DNA of 64,000 nucleotides from Paenibacillus sp. J23TS9. GTDB taxonomy: Bacteria; Bacillota; Bacilli; Paenibacillales; Paenibacillaceae. The notes beneath the pieces are model-generated. The model worked only from the letters and a program-made list of their open reading frames with translations, did no database searches and had not been told where the DNA came from. Numbering within the stretch: the first letter of the stretch is position 1; the number at the start of each line of letters is the position of its first letter. Below, in pieces: positions 15,897 to 24,798 of this stretch. Where the stretch lies: positions 3,100,001 to 3,164,000 of the forward strand of contig NZ_BOSG01000001.1 of assembly GCF_018403225.1 (NCBI RefSeq), written 5' to 3'. The translations under genes were made by a program, and so were the position numbers.

Positions 15897-16595
15897 ATTA
15901 ATAACCAGTTTATATCCCACACCGCGTATGGAATCAATATGCACGGATTCCGGATCAAGCTCGAGCTTTTTACGGAGCGAGCTGACATGAACATCCACCG
16001 TCCGCTGGCCTCCGATATAATCAAAACCCCAAACTGCATTCATCAGATCATCTCTGGTCAATACCACTCCCGGCTTGCGCGCAAGGTAAAGCAGTACTTC
16101 GAATTCCTTCGGTCTTAAACTGATGCTGGTGCTGCCTAGCATGACCTCGTACTTTTCCGGATAGATTTCCAGCTGTCCAAGCCTAATTGCAGAATCCGAG
16201 GTTTCAGGAACCTCTTCTTCCTTCGCTCCCGAGACGCGCCGCAGTACCGTGCCTACACGGGCGAGCAGCTCAGATACGCCAAAAGGCTTGGTGATGTAGT
16301 CGTCCGCACCCAGCTTAAGACCTTGTACGACTTCTTCTTCCGCATTTTTTGCAGTCAAAATGATGACCGGAGTCGCGATGGCTTTCGCTCTCAGCTTACC
16401 CAGAATATCAAATCCATTCATTCCCGGCAGCATCAAATCCAGTATGATCAAGTCAAATGGCTCCTGTACAGCTCGCTCAAATCCGGATGTTCCGTGATCC
16501 TCAATGGTGACTTCATAACCTTCCTGCGTCAGATTATAGGATAGCAATCTGGCCAGGGTCGGTTCATCTTCAATAACCAGCAAACGCTGTGTCAT
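15864..16595 (-). CDS. phoP: Response regulator PhoP, OmpR/PhoB family
   Basis: The 243-residue protein has a receiver domain (acidic DE at 10-11, phospho-acceptor Asp in LIILDLMLPGMNG near 54, Thr in ILTAKNAEEE, Lys in DDYITKPFG) and an OmpR winged helix (RPKEFEVLLYLARKPGVVLTRDDLMNAVWG ... RTVDVHVSSLRKKLE...IRGVGYKL). It is called PhoP because of the adjacent kinase, the pstB-phoU genes, PhoP box-like repeats, and the position between mdh and polA as in B. subtilis. It controls phosphate-starvation genes. The last ten residues (KKRSSHPQES) are encoded by the terminator stem. Unlike in B. subtilis, the kinase gene lies upstream of phoP rather than downstream. Confidence 0.93.
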   Translation of the reverse strand: MTQRLLVIEDEPTLARLLSYNLTQEGYEVTIEDHGTSGFERAVQEPFDLIILDLMLPGMNGFDILGKLRAKAIATPVIILTAKNAEEEVVQGLKLGADDYITKPFGVSELLARVGTVLRRVSGAKEEEVPETSDSAIRLGQLEIYPEKYEVMLGSTSISLRPKEFEVLLYLARKPGVVLTRDDLMNAVWGFDYIGGQRTVDVHVSSLRKKLELDPESVHIDSIRGVGYKLVINKKRSSHPQES

Positions 16596-16652
16596 TTAAT
16601 AAATACCCCCGTTCTACAAAAAACAATGGTTTCGGATACTGACAAGCCCATC

Positions 16653-16681
16653 GTAACACCCAAATGTTAACCCTGTGTAAA
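16653..16681 (-). promoter_or_regulatory. PhoP box-like repeats between phoR and phoP
   Basis: On the minus strand TTTACA (16681-16676) and TTAACA (16670-16665) are 11 bp apart and are followed by a weaker TGTTAC (16658-16653). They lie in the 161 bp gap upstream of phoP and suggest autoregulation of phoP separately from phoR. Confidence 0.65.
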
Positions 16682-16756
16682 GATGAGCAGGCAGTAAGGC
16701 ACCTTTTTTTAAAAGTTATCCATTTGTAATCGCAAGTTTAACAGCCCTTGTTTATC

Positions 16757-18580
16757 TTATTCCTGCAGCATCGGCAATTCAACCGTAAATGTGGTTCCGA
16801 TGCCAAGTTCACTATCCACGGATATTTCTCCACAATGCTGCTCAACCAGATGCTTAACTATCGAAAGTCCGAGACCGGTGCCGCCTGAGCTTCGCGACCT
16901 CCCTTTATCGACCCTGTAGAACCGTTCAAAAATACGCGGCTGGTCTTTTTTCGGTATGCCGATCCCTGTGTCCGATACTTTGATAACAACCTTTTCGGAT
17001 CCCTCGGTGTCCTGGAGATCATGGATGGTTAGATCTACTTTCCCGCCATCTTGTGTATAGCTTACTGCGTTGGATAACAGATTAATAAGAATCTGGCGCA
17101 GTTTATCCTCATCCGCCTCCACAAAGAGCTCTTCCGGAATATCGGCATGAAGCGTAATCCGTTTTTTCTCGGCGACTGTAGCCATCGCATCGATGATAGA
17201 CCCGCAAAAAGAAGCTAAATGAACAGGCGCATAATCCATCGGTGAGCGTTTGGATTCAATTTTGGACAAATCCAGAATATCACTGATTAAACGGTTCAGC
17301 CGCTCACTTTCGTCGTAAATGATTTGCAGGAAGGATCTGGCCGTTTCTTCATCCTTCACACCGCCCCCGAGCAGCGTCTCGGAGAATCCCTTGACAGCTG
17401 CCACCGGCGTTTTCAGCTCATGGGATACATTTGCCACAAATTCGCTGCGCATATTCTCAAGCCTGCGGATTGCAGTGACATCCTGTAAGAGAAACAGCAT
17501 TCCTTTAAACGACTGTTCCTCCCCAAACATAGGCACTCCATCCAGGTGAAGAATGGTTTCCTCCGGCCGAAAGACGCTCCGTTCCTCATGGATAATTTTC
17601 CGCTCCGTAATGCCGTCCTTTATCAGCCGGGTCAGCTCGTAGTATTGCTTAAGCTCGTTGATGGAACGTCCATTCAGTTGGCCGCTTCGGACATTCAGCA
17701 TTCCTTCTGCAGCCGGATTGATTAAAGCAATGTGACACTCCGCATCTAACAGAAGAATCCCGCTGGTCATATTATCCATGACGCTCTGCAGCAAATCCTC
17801 ATTATCCCGAATCGTTTGCAGCTGATTCTGCAGGCTGTCGGCCATGCCGTTAATAGCCTTGGCCAGCTCTCCAATTTCATCCTTTCGGTGCATGTTGACT
17901 CTGGCATCATAGTCCAGACGAGATATTCTGCCTGCCACTCTTGTAATCTTCTCAAGCGGGGAGGTGAGCCCAGCCGCTACACGGTAACTGACAAGAGCCG
18001 CCGCGATGAACAAAACAGCCAATCCACCAGCCATCAGCGTCCATCCCTTGCGTACGCCCTCATCAACGGATGCAAGACTCACAGATAACCGGATAAAACC
18101 GTCGTATTTCCCTGCTGAAACGACTGGCACCGCAACGTACAGCATGTCCTCCTGAAGCGTCGAGCTGTAGCGGATTGCATGTCCTGAACCGCTTTTAGCC
18201 GCATTAACGATCTCTTCACGTGAACTATGGTTATCCATATGAAGCGGATCGCTTTCCGAATCCCCAATTACAGTTCCATCTTTCGATATAAAAGTAACCC
18301 GTGAGTCGGTAAGTGCGGACAGCTCTCTGGATTGTCGGGTATAATAAGTCACCGCACTTTCTCCAACTTCCGAACGAAAATCAAAGGTATGGCTCAGCAG
18401 CTTGATCTCCCGGATCATATTATCTTCCAGCGCGGAAATATGGGATTTTTTAAACACCTGGGCCATCGTAATGCCTGCGCCCACCATGGAAATCCCGATC
18501 ATAATCATTAAAATCAGGGTGAGTCTTATACGAAAGGGTCTCATTATTGCCGTCTTCCTTTTCATGAGTTTTCTTTTCAT
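16757..18580 (-). CDS. phoR: Sensor histidine kinase PhoR
   Basis: The 607-residue membrane kinase has a membrane segment at about 18-40, an extracytoplasmic sensor with PAS-like content (about 41-180), a second membrane segment near 185-205 and a HAMP domain (TSPLEKITRVAGRISRLDYD). A cytoplasmic PAS (about 265-365) follows, then HisKA with His in NVSHELKTPVAAVKGF, and HATPase_c with NLLSNAVSYTQDGG, DTGIGIPKKDQPRIFERFYRVDKGRSR and GGTGLGLSIVKH. It is the partner of PhoP and phosphorylates it under phosphate limitation. Start is uncertain: ATG 18580 has a weak site, ATG 18544 has AAGGAAG 9 nt upstream. It precedes phoP on the same strand. No clear PhoP box is seen upstream of it. Confidence 0.9.
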   Translation of the reverse strand: MKRKLMKRKTAIMRPFRIRLTLILMIMIGISMVGAGITMAQVFKKSHISALEDNMIREIKLLSHTFDFRSEVGESAVTYYTRQSRELSALTDSRVTFISKDGTVIGDSESDPLHMDNHSSREEIVNAAKSGSGHAIRYSSTLQEDMLYVAVPVVSAGKYDGFIRLSVSLASVDEGVRKGWTLMAGGLAVLFIAAALVSYRVAAGLTSPLEKITRVAGRISRLDYDARVNMHRKDEIGELAKAINGMADSLQNQLQTIRDNEDLLQSVMDNMTSGILLLDAECHIALINPAAEGMLNVRSGQLNGRSINELKQYYELTRLIKDGITERKIIHEERSVFRPEETILHLDGVPMFGEEQSFKGMLFLLQDVTAIRRLENMRSEFVANVSHELKTPVAAVKGFSETLLGGGVKDEETARSFLQIIYDESERLNRLISDILDLSKIESKRSPMDYAPVHLASFCGSIIDAMATVAEKKRITLHADIPEELFVEADEDKLRQILINLLSNAVSYTQDGGKVDLTIHDLQDTEGSEKVVIKVSDTGIGIPKKDQPRIFERFYRVDKGRSRSSGGTGLGLSIVKHLVEQHCGEISVDSELGIGTTFTVELPMLQE

Positions 18581-18756
18581 TTTTCTTCTTTTATCCTATC
18601 TTGAAACTGTAAGGATGAAAAGTTTATTTTCTCGCCAGATTGCTGCTTAGAACAACCATTCGCTTGCAGTAGCCCGTCAATCCGGCATAAGAGTATAATA
18701 ATAGCGAAATGTTAAGGCTGGATAAATCCTGCCATATTAAAAAGGAGAGAATTTCA

Positions 18757-19368
18757 TTGAACTTCCCGTTAGCCGCTTATATGTACCGACTGCAATACAT
18801 CAGGCGCTGGAGCCTAATGCGCAGTACGACAACCGAAAATGTAGCAGAGCATTCCTTCCATGTGGCGCTCTTAACCCATATGCTCTGCCTGATCGGCAAT
18901 ACTTATTATGACCGGAAACTGAATGCAGATCATGCTGCAACGATTGCTTTGTATCATGATGCTGCTGAGGTATTCACCGGTGACATTGCCACACCTGTCA
19001 AGCATAATAACCCGAGCCTGCTGGCAAATTTTCGCGAGATGGAGAACATTGCTGCCAAGCGACTGGCTGCGATGGCGCCGCCTGAACTGCAGTCGATATA
19101 TGCCAATCTCCTTCGTCCCGAGTCCGAGGATGAAGAGCAGATGGAGCTGCTTCGCTACGTCAAGGCTGCGGACTGCCTTGATGCATATTTGAAATGCGCC
19201 TTTGAAGTCGCTTCAGGCAATCGGGAATTTGCTGTAGCCAAAGAGCAAACCCTGGCCAAGGTGAAACAGATGCAGCTCCCTGAAGCAGATTATTTTCTGA
19301 CACATATGGCTCCGAGCTTTGAGATGTCTTTGGATGAGTTGTCCCAGCTTGCTTCGGATTCAGACTAA
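18757..19368 (+). CDS. HD-domain 5'-deoxynucleotidase, YfbR-like
   Basis: The 203-residue protein has an HD-domain metal site: His in TTENVAEHSFHVALLTHML, HD in ALYHDAAEVFTGDIATPVK near 70, and a distal Asp in KAADCLDAYLK near 146. The arrangement and length match the YfbR deoxyribonucleoside 5'-monophosphatase family, which salvages or limits dNMP pools. Start TTG 18757 is chosen because AAGGAGAG lies 7 nt upstream; the longer frame from 18709 has no ribosome site. It is a single plus-strand gene between phoR and an SDR gene and ends in a good terminator. Confidence 0.85.
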   Translation: MNFPLAAYMYRLQYIRRWSLMRSTTTENVAEHSFHVALLTHMLCLIGNTYYDRKLNADHAATIALYHDAAEVFTGDIATPVKHNNPSLLANFREMENIAAKRLAAMAPPELQSIYANLLRPESEDEEQMELLRYVKAADCLDAYLKCAFEVASGNREFAVAKEQTLAKVKQMQLPEADYFLTHMAPSFEMSLDELSQLASDSD

Positions 19369-19402
19369 AAAGGTTGAGCAGGTAATCTGCTCAACCTTTT
19401 TT
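19367..19402. terminator. Bidirectional terminator between the HD nucleotidase and SDR genes
   Basis: AAAAAGGTTGAGCAG pairs with CTGCTCAACCTTTTT around a 5 nt loop, with A and T runs on both sides serving the two convergent genes. Confidence 0.9.
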
Positions 19403-19424
19403 CTATAGGGGATACTCCAACAAC

Positions 19425-20294
19425 TCAACCGTTAACAATTTCCCCGCCATTCACATGGATGACCTGGCCGCTCACATACGAAGAATCATTGGAGGCCAGG
19501 TAAACATAGGCAGGAGCCAGCTCTTCCGGTTGTCCCGGACGCTTCATCGGCTGGGTTGAACCAAATTCGCTTACTTTTTTGGCATCAAACGTCGATGGTA
19601 TGAGCGGTGTCCAAATCGGACCTGGGGCGACCGCATTTACGCGTATGCCTTTTTCCACAACGCTCATGGACAAGGAACGTGTAAAGCTGACGATAGCTCC
19701 TTTGGTAGATGAGTAGTCAATCAGCGTCGGGTTGCCTTTATAAGCTGTAATCGAGGCCGTATTGACGATAGAGCTTCCGCTCTTGAGATGCGGCATAGCC
19801 ATCTTCGTCATATTGAACATCCCGAAGATATTGGTCCGGAACGTGCGCTCCAGCTGCTCCTTCGTGATGTCCTCAATTTTTTGCTGCGGATGCTGCTCTG
19901 CTGCATTATTGATCAGGATATCCAGTCCGCCGAGCTCTTTCACTGTCTGATTGACGGCATTTTTGCAAAACTCCTCATCGCCGATATCACCGGCAAACAG
20001 CAGACATTTGCGTCCTTCCTGTTCCACTTGATGCTTCGTTTCCTTCGCATCCTCATGTTCATTTAAGTAAATGATCGAAAGGTCGGCCCCTTCCTTGGCA
20101 AAAGCCACCGCAACGGCGCGCCCGATGCCGCTGTCACCACCTGTGATAATTACTTTCTTACCTTTAAGCTTACCTGCGGCCATATAGTCACTCGGCTCAT
20201 ATTTCGGGAGCGGATTCATCTCCGACTCGATACCTGGCTGTTGATTCTGATGCTGCGGGGGCAGTGTTTGTTTACTCTGTGAATTTCCTGACAT
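19425..20294 (-). CDS. Short-chain dehydrogenase/reductase, general-stress (YdaD/YhxC) type
   Basis: The 289-residue SDR has a hydrophilic N-terminal extension of about 45 residues (QPGIESEMNPLPKYEPSDY) typical of Bacillus stress-induced SDRs. The Rossmann motif GGDSGIGRAVAVAFAKEGAD, the NNAAEQ strand, catalytic Ser-Tyr-Lys (VNTASITAY, DYSSTKGAI) and RVNAVAPGPIWTPLIP follow. It presumably oxidises or reduces a small alcohol or carbonyl with NAD(P)H; the substrate is unknown. Good ribosome site (AAGGAGAA). No sigma-B promoter was found by eye. Confidence 0.88.
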   Translation of the reverse strand: MSGNSQSKQTLPPQHQNQQPGIESEMNPLPKYEPSDYMAAGKLKGKKVIITGGDSGIGRAVAVAFAKEGADLSIIYLNEHEDAKETKHQVEQEGRKCLLFAGDIGDEEFCKNAVNQTVKELGGLDILINNAAEQHPQQKIEDITKEQLERTFRTNIFGMFNMTKMAMPHLKSGSSIVNTASITAYKGNPTLIDYSSTKGAIVSFTRSLSMSVVEKGIRVNAVAPGPIWTPLIPSTFDAKKVSEFGSTQPMKRPGQPEELAPAYVYLASNDSSYVSGQVIHVNGGEIVNG

Positions 20295-20416
20295 CCTTCA
20301 TTCTCCTTCCATGCTTTCTTATTTTTCCGATTCCTATAGCGTTGCGCAGGGTTACATTCCCATATTAGGATGGCATAAATTAATTCCTTTATTCTTCTGA
20401 CGTTTTTTACTTACCA

Positions 20417-20430
20417 CATTCAGCTGAATG
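20417..20430. repeat. Perfect 14 bp palindrome CATTCAGCTGAATG
   Basis: This exact inverted repeat lies between the SDR gene and the terminator of the following membrane-protein gene, about 120 bp upstream of the SDR start. It could be an operator for the SDR gene. No T run follows it, so it is not a terminator. Confidence 0.4.
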
Positions 20431-20436
20431 TCAAAC

Positions 20437-20476
20437 AAAAAAACGCCTCTCCCTTTGTAAGGGAAAGGCGCTTTTT
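20437..20476. terminator. Terminator of the four-helix membrane protein gene
   Basis: On the minus strand GCGCCTTTCCC pairs with GGGAGAGGCGT, followed by TTTTTTTG. It is 25 bp past the stop. Confidence 0.85.
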
Positions 20477-20500
20477 CATATGAATCCATCCTGTGAGATA

Positions 20501-20926
20501 TTAGATGATGTCTCTGTAAACCATGAAGAACAGCATCACGAGGACGCAGATCGCAAGCAAAGCGCTCAGTGTACGGATTTTGCCTGTCTCTACCGAGATA
20601 TCACGTTTATTTTTAACTCCGTCCATTGCAAGACGAAGCGGTTTCCCCATGATACCGCTGATGGCTCCAATAGCCAGAAACAAAATAACGATAACGATCA
20701 TCCAAGGTACCGAATAGTCGCCTTTGCTCATCAAATATCCACCAGTAAGCAGTTGAATGACCAGAGCAATTTGCGCATAAGTGTTAAGGCTGCGAATCGC
20801 TGCCGCACTACCTTCTTGTGCTGGCAAAGACAACTTGGTTACTTTTCCAACAACGAAAGGCAAAATCAGATAAAATCCCAGAGCTGCAGCGCCCAGAATA
20901 TGTATAAATAACATTACCATTGCCAT
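20501..20926 (-). CDS. Conserved four-helix membrane protein of unknown function
   Basis: The 141-residue protein has four predicted membrane helices (about 3-25, 48-68, 74-95 and 118-138) with a basic loop between the third and fourth. I do not recognise the family with confidence. It somewhat resembles DUF2269-like or heme-protein-associated small membrane proteins. The start has GGAGGG upstream. It is alone between terminators, downstream of the mdh terminator, so it is its own transcription unit. Confidence 0.75.
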   Translation of the reverse strand: MAMVMLFIHILGAAALGFYLILPFVVGKVTKLSLPAQEGSAAAIRSLNTYAQIALVIQLLTGGYLMSKGDYSVPWMIVIVILFLAIGAISGIMGKPLRLAMDGVKNKRDISVETGKIRTLSALLAICVLVMLFFMVYRDII

Positions 20927-20995
20927 GAGCAGAATCCCTCCACAATTACTATGATTTAGATTACATGTATTATCATTTTACACCAATTAAAAGAA

Positions 20996-21035
20996 AAGAA
21001 AACCTCTAAATATGAACAAACTTAGAGGTTTTCCC
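20996..21035 (-). terminator. Terminator of the citZ-icd-mdh operon
   Basis: On the minus strand AAAACCTCTAA pairs with TTTAGAGGTTTT, followed by CTTTTC. It lies 30 bp past the mdh stop. Confidence 0.85.
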
Positions 21036-21064
21036 TGTAAAACTATGATCCGGCTTAACGCTTC

Positions 21065-22006
21065 TTACACGTTTACAACGGAAATAACATTGCGTACGGA
21101 ATCAGCGGACTTATCCAGAGCCGCTTTTTCCTCAGCTGTAAGCTCCAGCTCGAAAATTTTCTCGATGCCATTGCCGCCGAGAATTGAAGGAACACCCAGG
21201 AACAGATCATTGTAGCCATATTCGCCTTCAAGAAGAGCGATAACGGGAATGATCCGCTTTTTGTCTTTGATGATCGCTTCAGCCATTTGTACGAGCGATG
21301 CCGCCGGTGCAAAGTATGCACTGCCGTTGCCAAGCAGGTTAACGATTTCGCCGCCGCCTACGCGGGTACGTTGAACGATTTCCTGAATGCGGTCAGCAGG
21401 GATGAGCGTATCGATCGGAATGCCGCCAACGTTCGAATAACGAACGAGAGGAACCATATCGTCGCCATGTCCACCAAGCACGAAGCCGCGGACATCTTCC
21501 ACGGATACGTTCAGCTCTTGAGCGATGAATGTGCAATAACGGGCGGTATCCAGTACGCCGGATTGGCCAATTACGCGGTTTTTAGGGAAACCCAGTGTTT
21601 TGTTTGCTACATAAGTCATAGCGTCTACTGGGTTGCTCAGAATGATAACGATGGATTCCGGAGCGACTCTTTTTACATTTTCACAGACGGCTTTCATGAT
21701 GCCTGCGTTCGTGTTCACGAGGTCATCACGGCTCATGCCTGGTTTACGGGCTACGCCAGCTGTGATGATCACGATGTCAGAATCAGCAGCGTCATCATAA
21801 TTGGAAGTACCGGTAATTTGGCTATCGAAGCCTTGTACCGGACTTGCTTCCAGCATGTCGAGCGCCTTGCCCTTTGTTGGGTTCTCAAGCTGAGGAATAT
21901 CCAGCAGTACCACATTGCCAAGTTCTTTTTGCGCCAGCATCAAAGCCGTAGTAGCACCGGTAAAACCGGCGCCTACCACAGTGATTTTTTTACGAGTCAA
22001 AGCCAT
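21065..22006 (-). CDS. mdh: NAD-dependent malate dehydrogenase
   Basis: The 313-residue lactate/malate dehydrogenase family protein has NAD-binding [15 protein letters not shown], Asp in LLDIPQLE, active-site loop Arg in [14 protein letters not shown], and catalytic His in [16 protein letters not shown]. It converts malate to oxaloacetate in the TCA cycle. ATG 22006 is preferred to TTG 22012, because GGGGTGA lies 9 nt before it. It follows icd by 15 bp in the order citZ-icd-mdh known from B. subtilis. Confidence 0.97.
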   Translation of the reverse strand: MALTRKKITVVGAGFTGATTALMLAQKELGNVVLLDIPQLENPTKGKALDMLEASPVQGFDSQITGTSNYDDAADSDIVIITAGVARKPGMSRDDLVNTNAGIMKAVCENVKRVAPESIVIILSNPVDAMTYVANKTLGFPKNRVIGQSGVLDTARYCTFIAQELNVSVEDVRGFVLGGHGDDMVPLVRYSNVGGIPIDTLIPADRIQEIVQRTRVGGGEIVNLLGNGSAYFAPAASLVQMAEAIIKDKKRIIPVIALLEGEYGYNDLFLGVPSILGGNGIEKIFELELTAEEKAALDKSADSVRNVISVVNV

Positions 22007-22021
22007 GTCCAAGTCTCACCC

Positions 22022-23314
22022 CTACATGTTTTTGATTACTTGGTCTGCAAACTCGGAGCATTTTACTTGCGTTGCGCCGTCCATCAGGCGGGCAAAGTCA
22101 TAAGTAACGGTTTTATTGTTAATGGAAGTTTCCATGCCTTTGTAGATCAGGTCAGCCGCTTCCTGCCATCCCAGATGCTCAAGCAGCATAACGCCGGACA
22201 GGACAACGGAACCAGGGTTAACGACGTCTTTGTCTGCATATTTAGGAGCTGTACCATGCGTAGCTTCAAAAATAGCATGTCCTGTTACATAGTTAATGTT
22301 GGCCCCTGGAGCAATACCGATACCGCCGATTTGTGCAGCCAGTGCGTCGGACAGATAGTCACCATTCAGGTTCAGTGTAGCAATAACGTCAAAGTCGGTA
22401 GGACGAGTCAATACTTGCTGAAGAGCGATGTCCGCAATCGCGTCCTTCACGATGATTTTTCCTTCAGCTTCAGCGGCGCTTTGAGCTGCATTAGCTGCAT
22501 CTGTTCCGTCTTTTTCTTTAATCGCATCATATTGTGCCCATGTGAATACTTTATCGCCGAATTCCTGCTCAGCCACTTCGTAGCCCCAGTTTTTGAAGGC
22601 TCCTTCAGTGAATTTCATGATATTGCCTTTGTGTACCAGTGTTACGCTCTTACGGCCATGCTCAATGGCATATTCGATAGCTGCGCGTACCAGCCGCTTA
22701 GAGCCTTCGGAAGATACAGGCTTGATGCCGATACCAGAAGTTTCAGGGAAGCGGATTTTGTTAACGCCCATTTCATTTTGAAGGAATTCAATAACCTTCT
22801 TCACAGCCTCGGAGCCTTCTTGGTACTCAATACCTGCGTAGATATCCTCGGTATTTTCACGGAAAATAACCATGTCCACCAGCTCAGGATGTTTAACCGG
22901 AGAAGGAACACCATCGAAGTAACGTACAGGACGCAGACATACATACAAATCCAGCTCTTGGCGAAGTGCCACGTTCAGGGAACGGATACCGCCGCCGATT
23001 GGCGTAGTCAAAGGTCCTTTAATTGCTACGATATACTCACGGATGGCTTCAAGCGTATCGTTAGGCAGCCATTCTCCGTATGTATTGAATGCTTTCTCAC
23101 CGGCAAATACTTCGTACCAAGCGATTTTTTTGGAGCCGCCGTAAGCTTTTTCTACTGCAGCATCCAACACACGTTTGGAAGCTTTCCAGATGTCGCGGCC
23201 AGTACCGTCACCTTCGATAAAAGGAATGATCGGGTTGTTTGGCACCTCAAGCTTGCCGTTTGTTATTTCAATTTTTTCACCTTCGGTAGGAAGTGCGAAT
23301 TTCTCGAGTTTCAT
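22022..23314 (-). CDS. icd: NADP-dependent isocitrate dehydrogenase
   Basis: The 430-residue enzyme has [13 protein letters not shown], the phosphorylatable-type loop [26 protein letters not shown], the Lys/Asn region [18 protein letters not shown] and the NADP-binding [19 protein letters not shown]. It decarboxylates isocitrate to 2-oxoglutarate with NADPH formation. Ribosome site AAGGAGG precedes ATG. It is the middle gene of citZ-icd-mdh, with a 119 bp spacer from citZ that can fold into a stem-loop. Confidence 0.98.
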   Translation of the reverse strand: MKLEKFALPTEGEKIEITNGKLEVPNNPIIPFIEGDGTGRDIWKASKRVLDAAVEKAYGGSKKIAWYEVFAGEKAFNTYGEWLPNDTLEAIREYIVAIKGPLTTPIGGGIRSLNVALRQELDLYVCLRPVRYFDGVPSPVKHPELVDMVIFRENTEDIYAGIEYQEGSEAVKKVIEFLQNEMGVNKIRFPETSGIGIKPVSSEGSKRLVRAAIEYAIEHGRKSVTLVHKGNIMKFTEGAFKNWGYEVAEQEFGDKVFTWAQYDAIKEKDGTDAANAAQSAAEAEGKIIVKDAIADIALQQVLTRPTDFDVIATLNLNGDYLSDALAAQIGGIGIAPGANINYVTGHAIFEATHGTAPKYADKDVVNPGSVVLSGVMLLEHLGWQEAADLIYKGMETSINNKTVTYDFARLMDGATQVKCSEFADQVIKNM

Positions 23315-23373
23315 TAGTACGTCCTCCTTGTAATTAAAATATTTTTTTGATTACCTTAGACAAACAGTCACAT

Positions 23374-23417
23374 AGGGGCGCCGGAGCATCGCATGCATGA
23401 GATGTTCCAGTTCCCCT
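23374..23417 (-). other. Stem-loop in the citZ-icd spacer
   Basis: On the minus strand AGGGG...GGAaCATC pairs with GATGcTCC...CCCCT around a GCATGCATG-containing loop. No T run follows, so it is not a simple terminator. It could be an mRNA-stability or processing element that adjusts icd-mdh relative to citZ. Confidence 0.45.
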
Positions 23418-23433
23418 AATTCTGTATTGTCCA

Positions 23434-24549
23434 TTAAGAGCGTTGTTCAACCGGTACATACTTCTGATCGGTAAGGCCTACATATTCGGCACGCGGACGG
23501 ATAATGCGGTTGTTTTCGTACTGCTCCAGAATATGTGCGGTCCATCCGGATACACGGCTGATCGCAAAAATCGGGGTAAAGATCTCATGATTAAACCCTA
23601 GCTGAGTATACACAGAAGCGGAGTAGAAATCCACATTCGGCTTCAAACCCTTTTGGTTAGTAACCAGATCATCAATCTTGACGGACATTTCATACAGCTT
23701 CGTGTCGCCCTTCATTTCGCCGAGCTCGCGGGACATTTTTTGCAAATGCTTCGCGCGCGGATCGCCGTTTTTGTATACACGGTGTCCGAAGCCCATGATC
23801 TTGTCACGGTTATCCAATTTTTGCTGGATATAAGGCTCGACGTTTTCCAAGCTTTCGATTTCATTCAGCATTTTCATGACCGCTTCGTTGGCTCCGCCAT
23901 GCAGAGGTCCTTTCAAAGCGCCGATTGCTGAAGTCACTCCGGAGTAAATATCTGAAAGCGTAGCCACAGTTACGCGGGCTGCAAAGGTGGAGGCGTTCAG
24001 TTCATGATCCGCATGAAGAACAAGCGCCTGATCCAATGCTTTTACGGAAACTTCTTCCGGCTTTTCGCCTCTCAGCATATACAGGAAATTCTCGGCAATG
24101 GACAATCCCGCCTGCGGTGCTACCGGTTCTTTGCCTTCACGAATGCGCGACAGAGCAGCGATTACGGTAGGCAGCTTAGCCTGAAGGCGGATCGCCTTGC
24201 GCTCGTTCGCTTCACGGCTCATATCGTCGGCTTCCTCGTCATAGAGGGCAAGAGCCGATACCGCAGAACGGAGGGCAGCCATGGTATTTGTATCTTTAGG
24301 GTATGATTTCATTTGCTCGATCACTTGATTCGGAATTGAAGCTTCGTTACTCAAATCCTTATGGAGCTGTTTTAGTTCTGCTTCATTAGGCAGCTTTCCG
24401 AACCACAGCAGATAGGCTACTTCTTCAAAACTTGCATGGAGTGCAAGATCATCGATATCATAACCGCGGTATGTGAGCACGCCGTCCACGATGGAACTGA
24501 TGGAAGAAGCTGCGGCAACAATTCCCTCAAGGCCTTTAGTAGCTGTCAT
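23434..24549 (-). CDS. citZ: Citrate synthase
   Basis: The 371-residue type II citrate synthase starts GLEGIVAAASSISSIVDGVLTYRGYDIDDLA and has catalytic His in GPLHGGANEAVMKML, His in MGFGHRVYKNGDPRAKHL and Asp in VDFYSASVY. It condenses oxaloacetate and acetyl-CoA. It is the first gene of the TCA-cycle operon. Ribosome site AAAGGAGAG precedes ATG. A cre-like site lies 51 bp upstream of the start. Confidence 0.97.
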   Translation of the reverse strand: MTATKGLEGIVAAASSISSIVDGVLTYRGYDIDDLALHASFEEVAYLLWFGKLPNEAELKQLHKDLSNEASIPNQVIEQMKSYPKDTNTMAALRSAVSALALYDEEADDMSREANERKAIRLQAKLPTVIAALSRIREGKEPVAPQAGLSIAENFLYMLRGEKPEEVSVKALDQALVLHADHELNASTFAARVTVATLSDIYSGVTSAIGALKGPLHGGANEAVMKMLNEIESLENVEPYIQQKLDNRDKIMGFGHRVYKNGDPRAKHLQKMSRELGEMKGDTKLYEMSVKIDDLVTNQKGLKPNVDFYSASVYTQLGFNHEIFTPIFAISRVSGWTAHILEQYENNRIIRPRAEYVGLTDQKYVPVEQRS

Positions 24550-24599
24550 CGTATATCTCTCCTTTGTAAAACGGATTTTTAAACAGGATAAACGAGCCG

Positions 24600-24614
24600 T
24601 GAAAACATTTACAT
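24600..24614 (-). promoter_or_regulatory. cre-like site upstream of citZ
   Basis: The minus-strand 15-mer ATGTAAATGTTTTCA matches the CcpA consensus WTGNAANCGNWNNCW at all fixed positions except one (T for C in the centre). Carbon catabolite repression of citZ is known in B. subtilis, which makes the site plausible. Confidence 0.5.
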
Positions 24615-24798
24615 TTTATTCAAAAGAAAAAAGACGGCCGTCCGCCATTCTACCTTAGCATTCACACGCCAAGTAATGGAATCACTATTATCATAAAGGA
24701 TTTTGTCGGATATGTGAACATAAGTGCCCCCTATAAAAGCATCAAATTGTTTTATCAGACACATAAAGATTTTTTTATCACCCGGCAGAATCCTTCAC

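Noticed and set aside
16596..16756. Terminator between phoR and phoP
   Set aside because: No hairpin with a T run is visible on the minus strand; the gap is better explained by PhoP box-like repeats and a promoter.
21287..23317. A 676-codon open frame on the plus strand across mdh and icd
   Set aside because: It is antisense to two well-recognised enzymes, has no ribosome site or recognisable domain, and arises from codon bias of the opposite strand.
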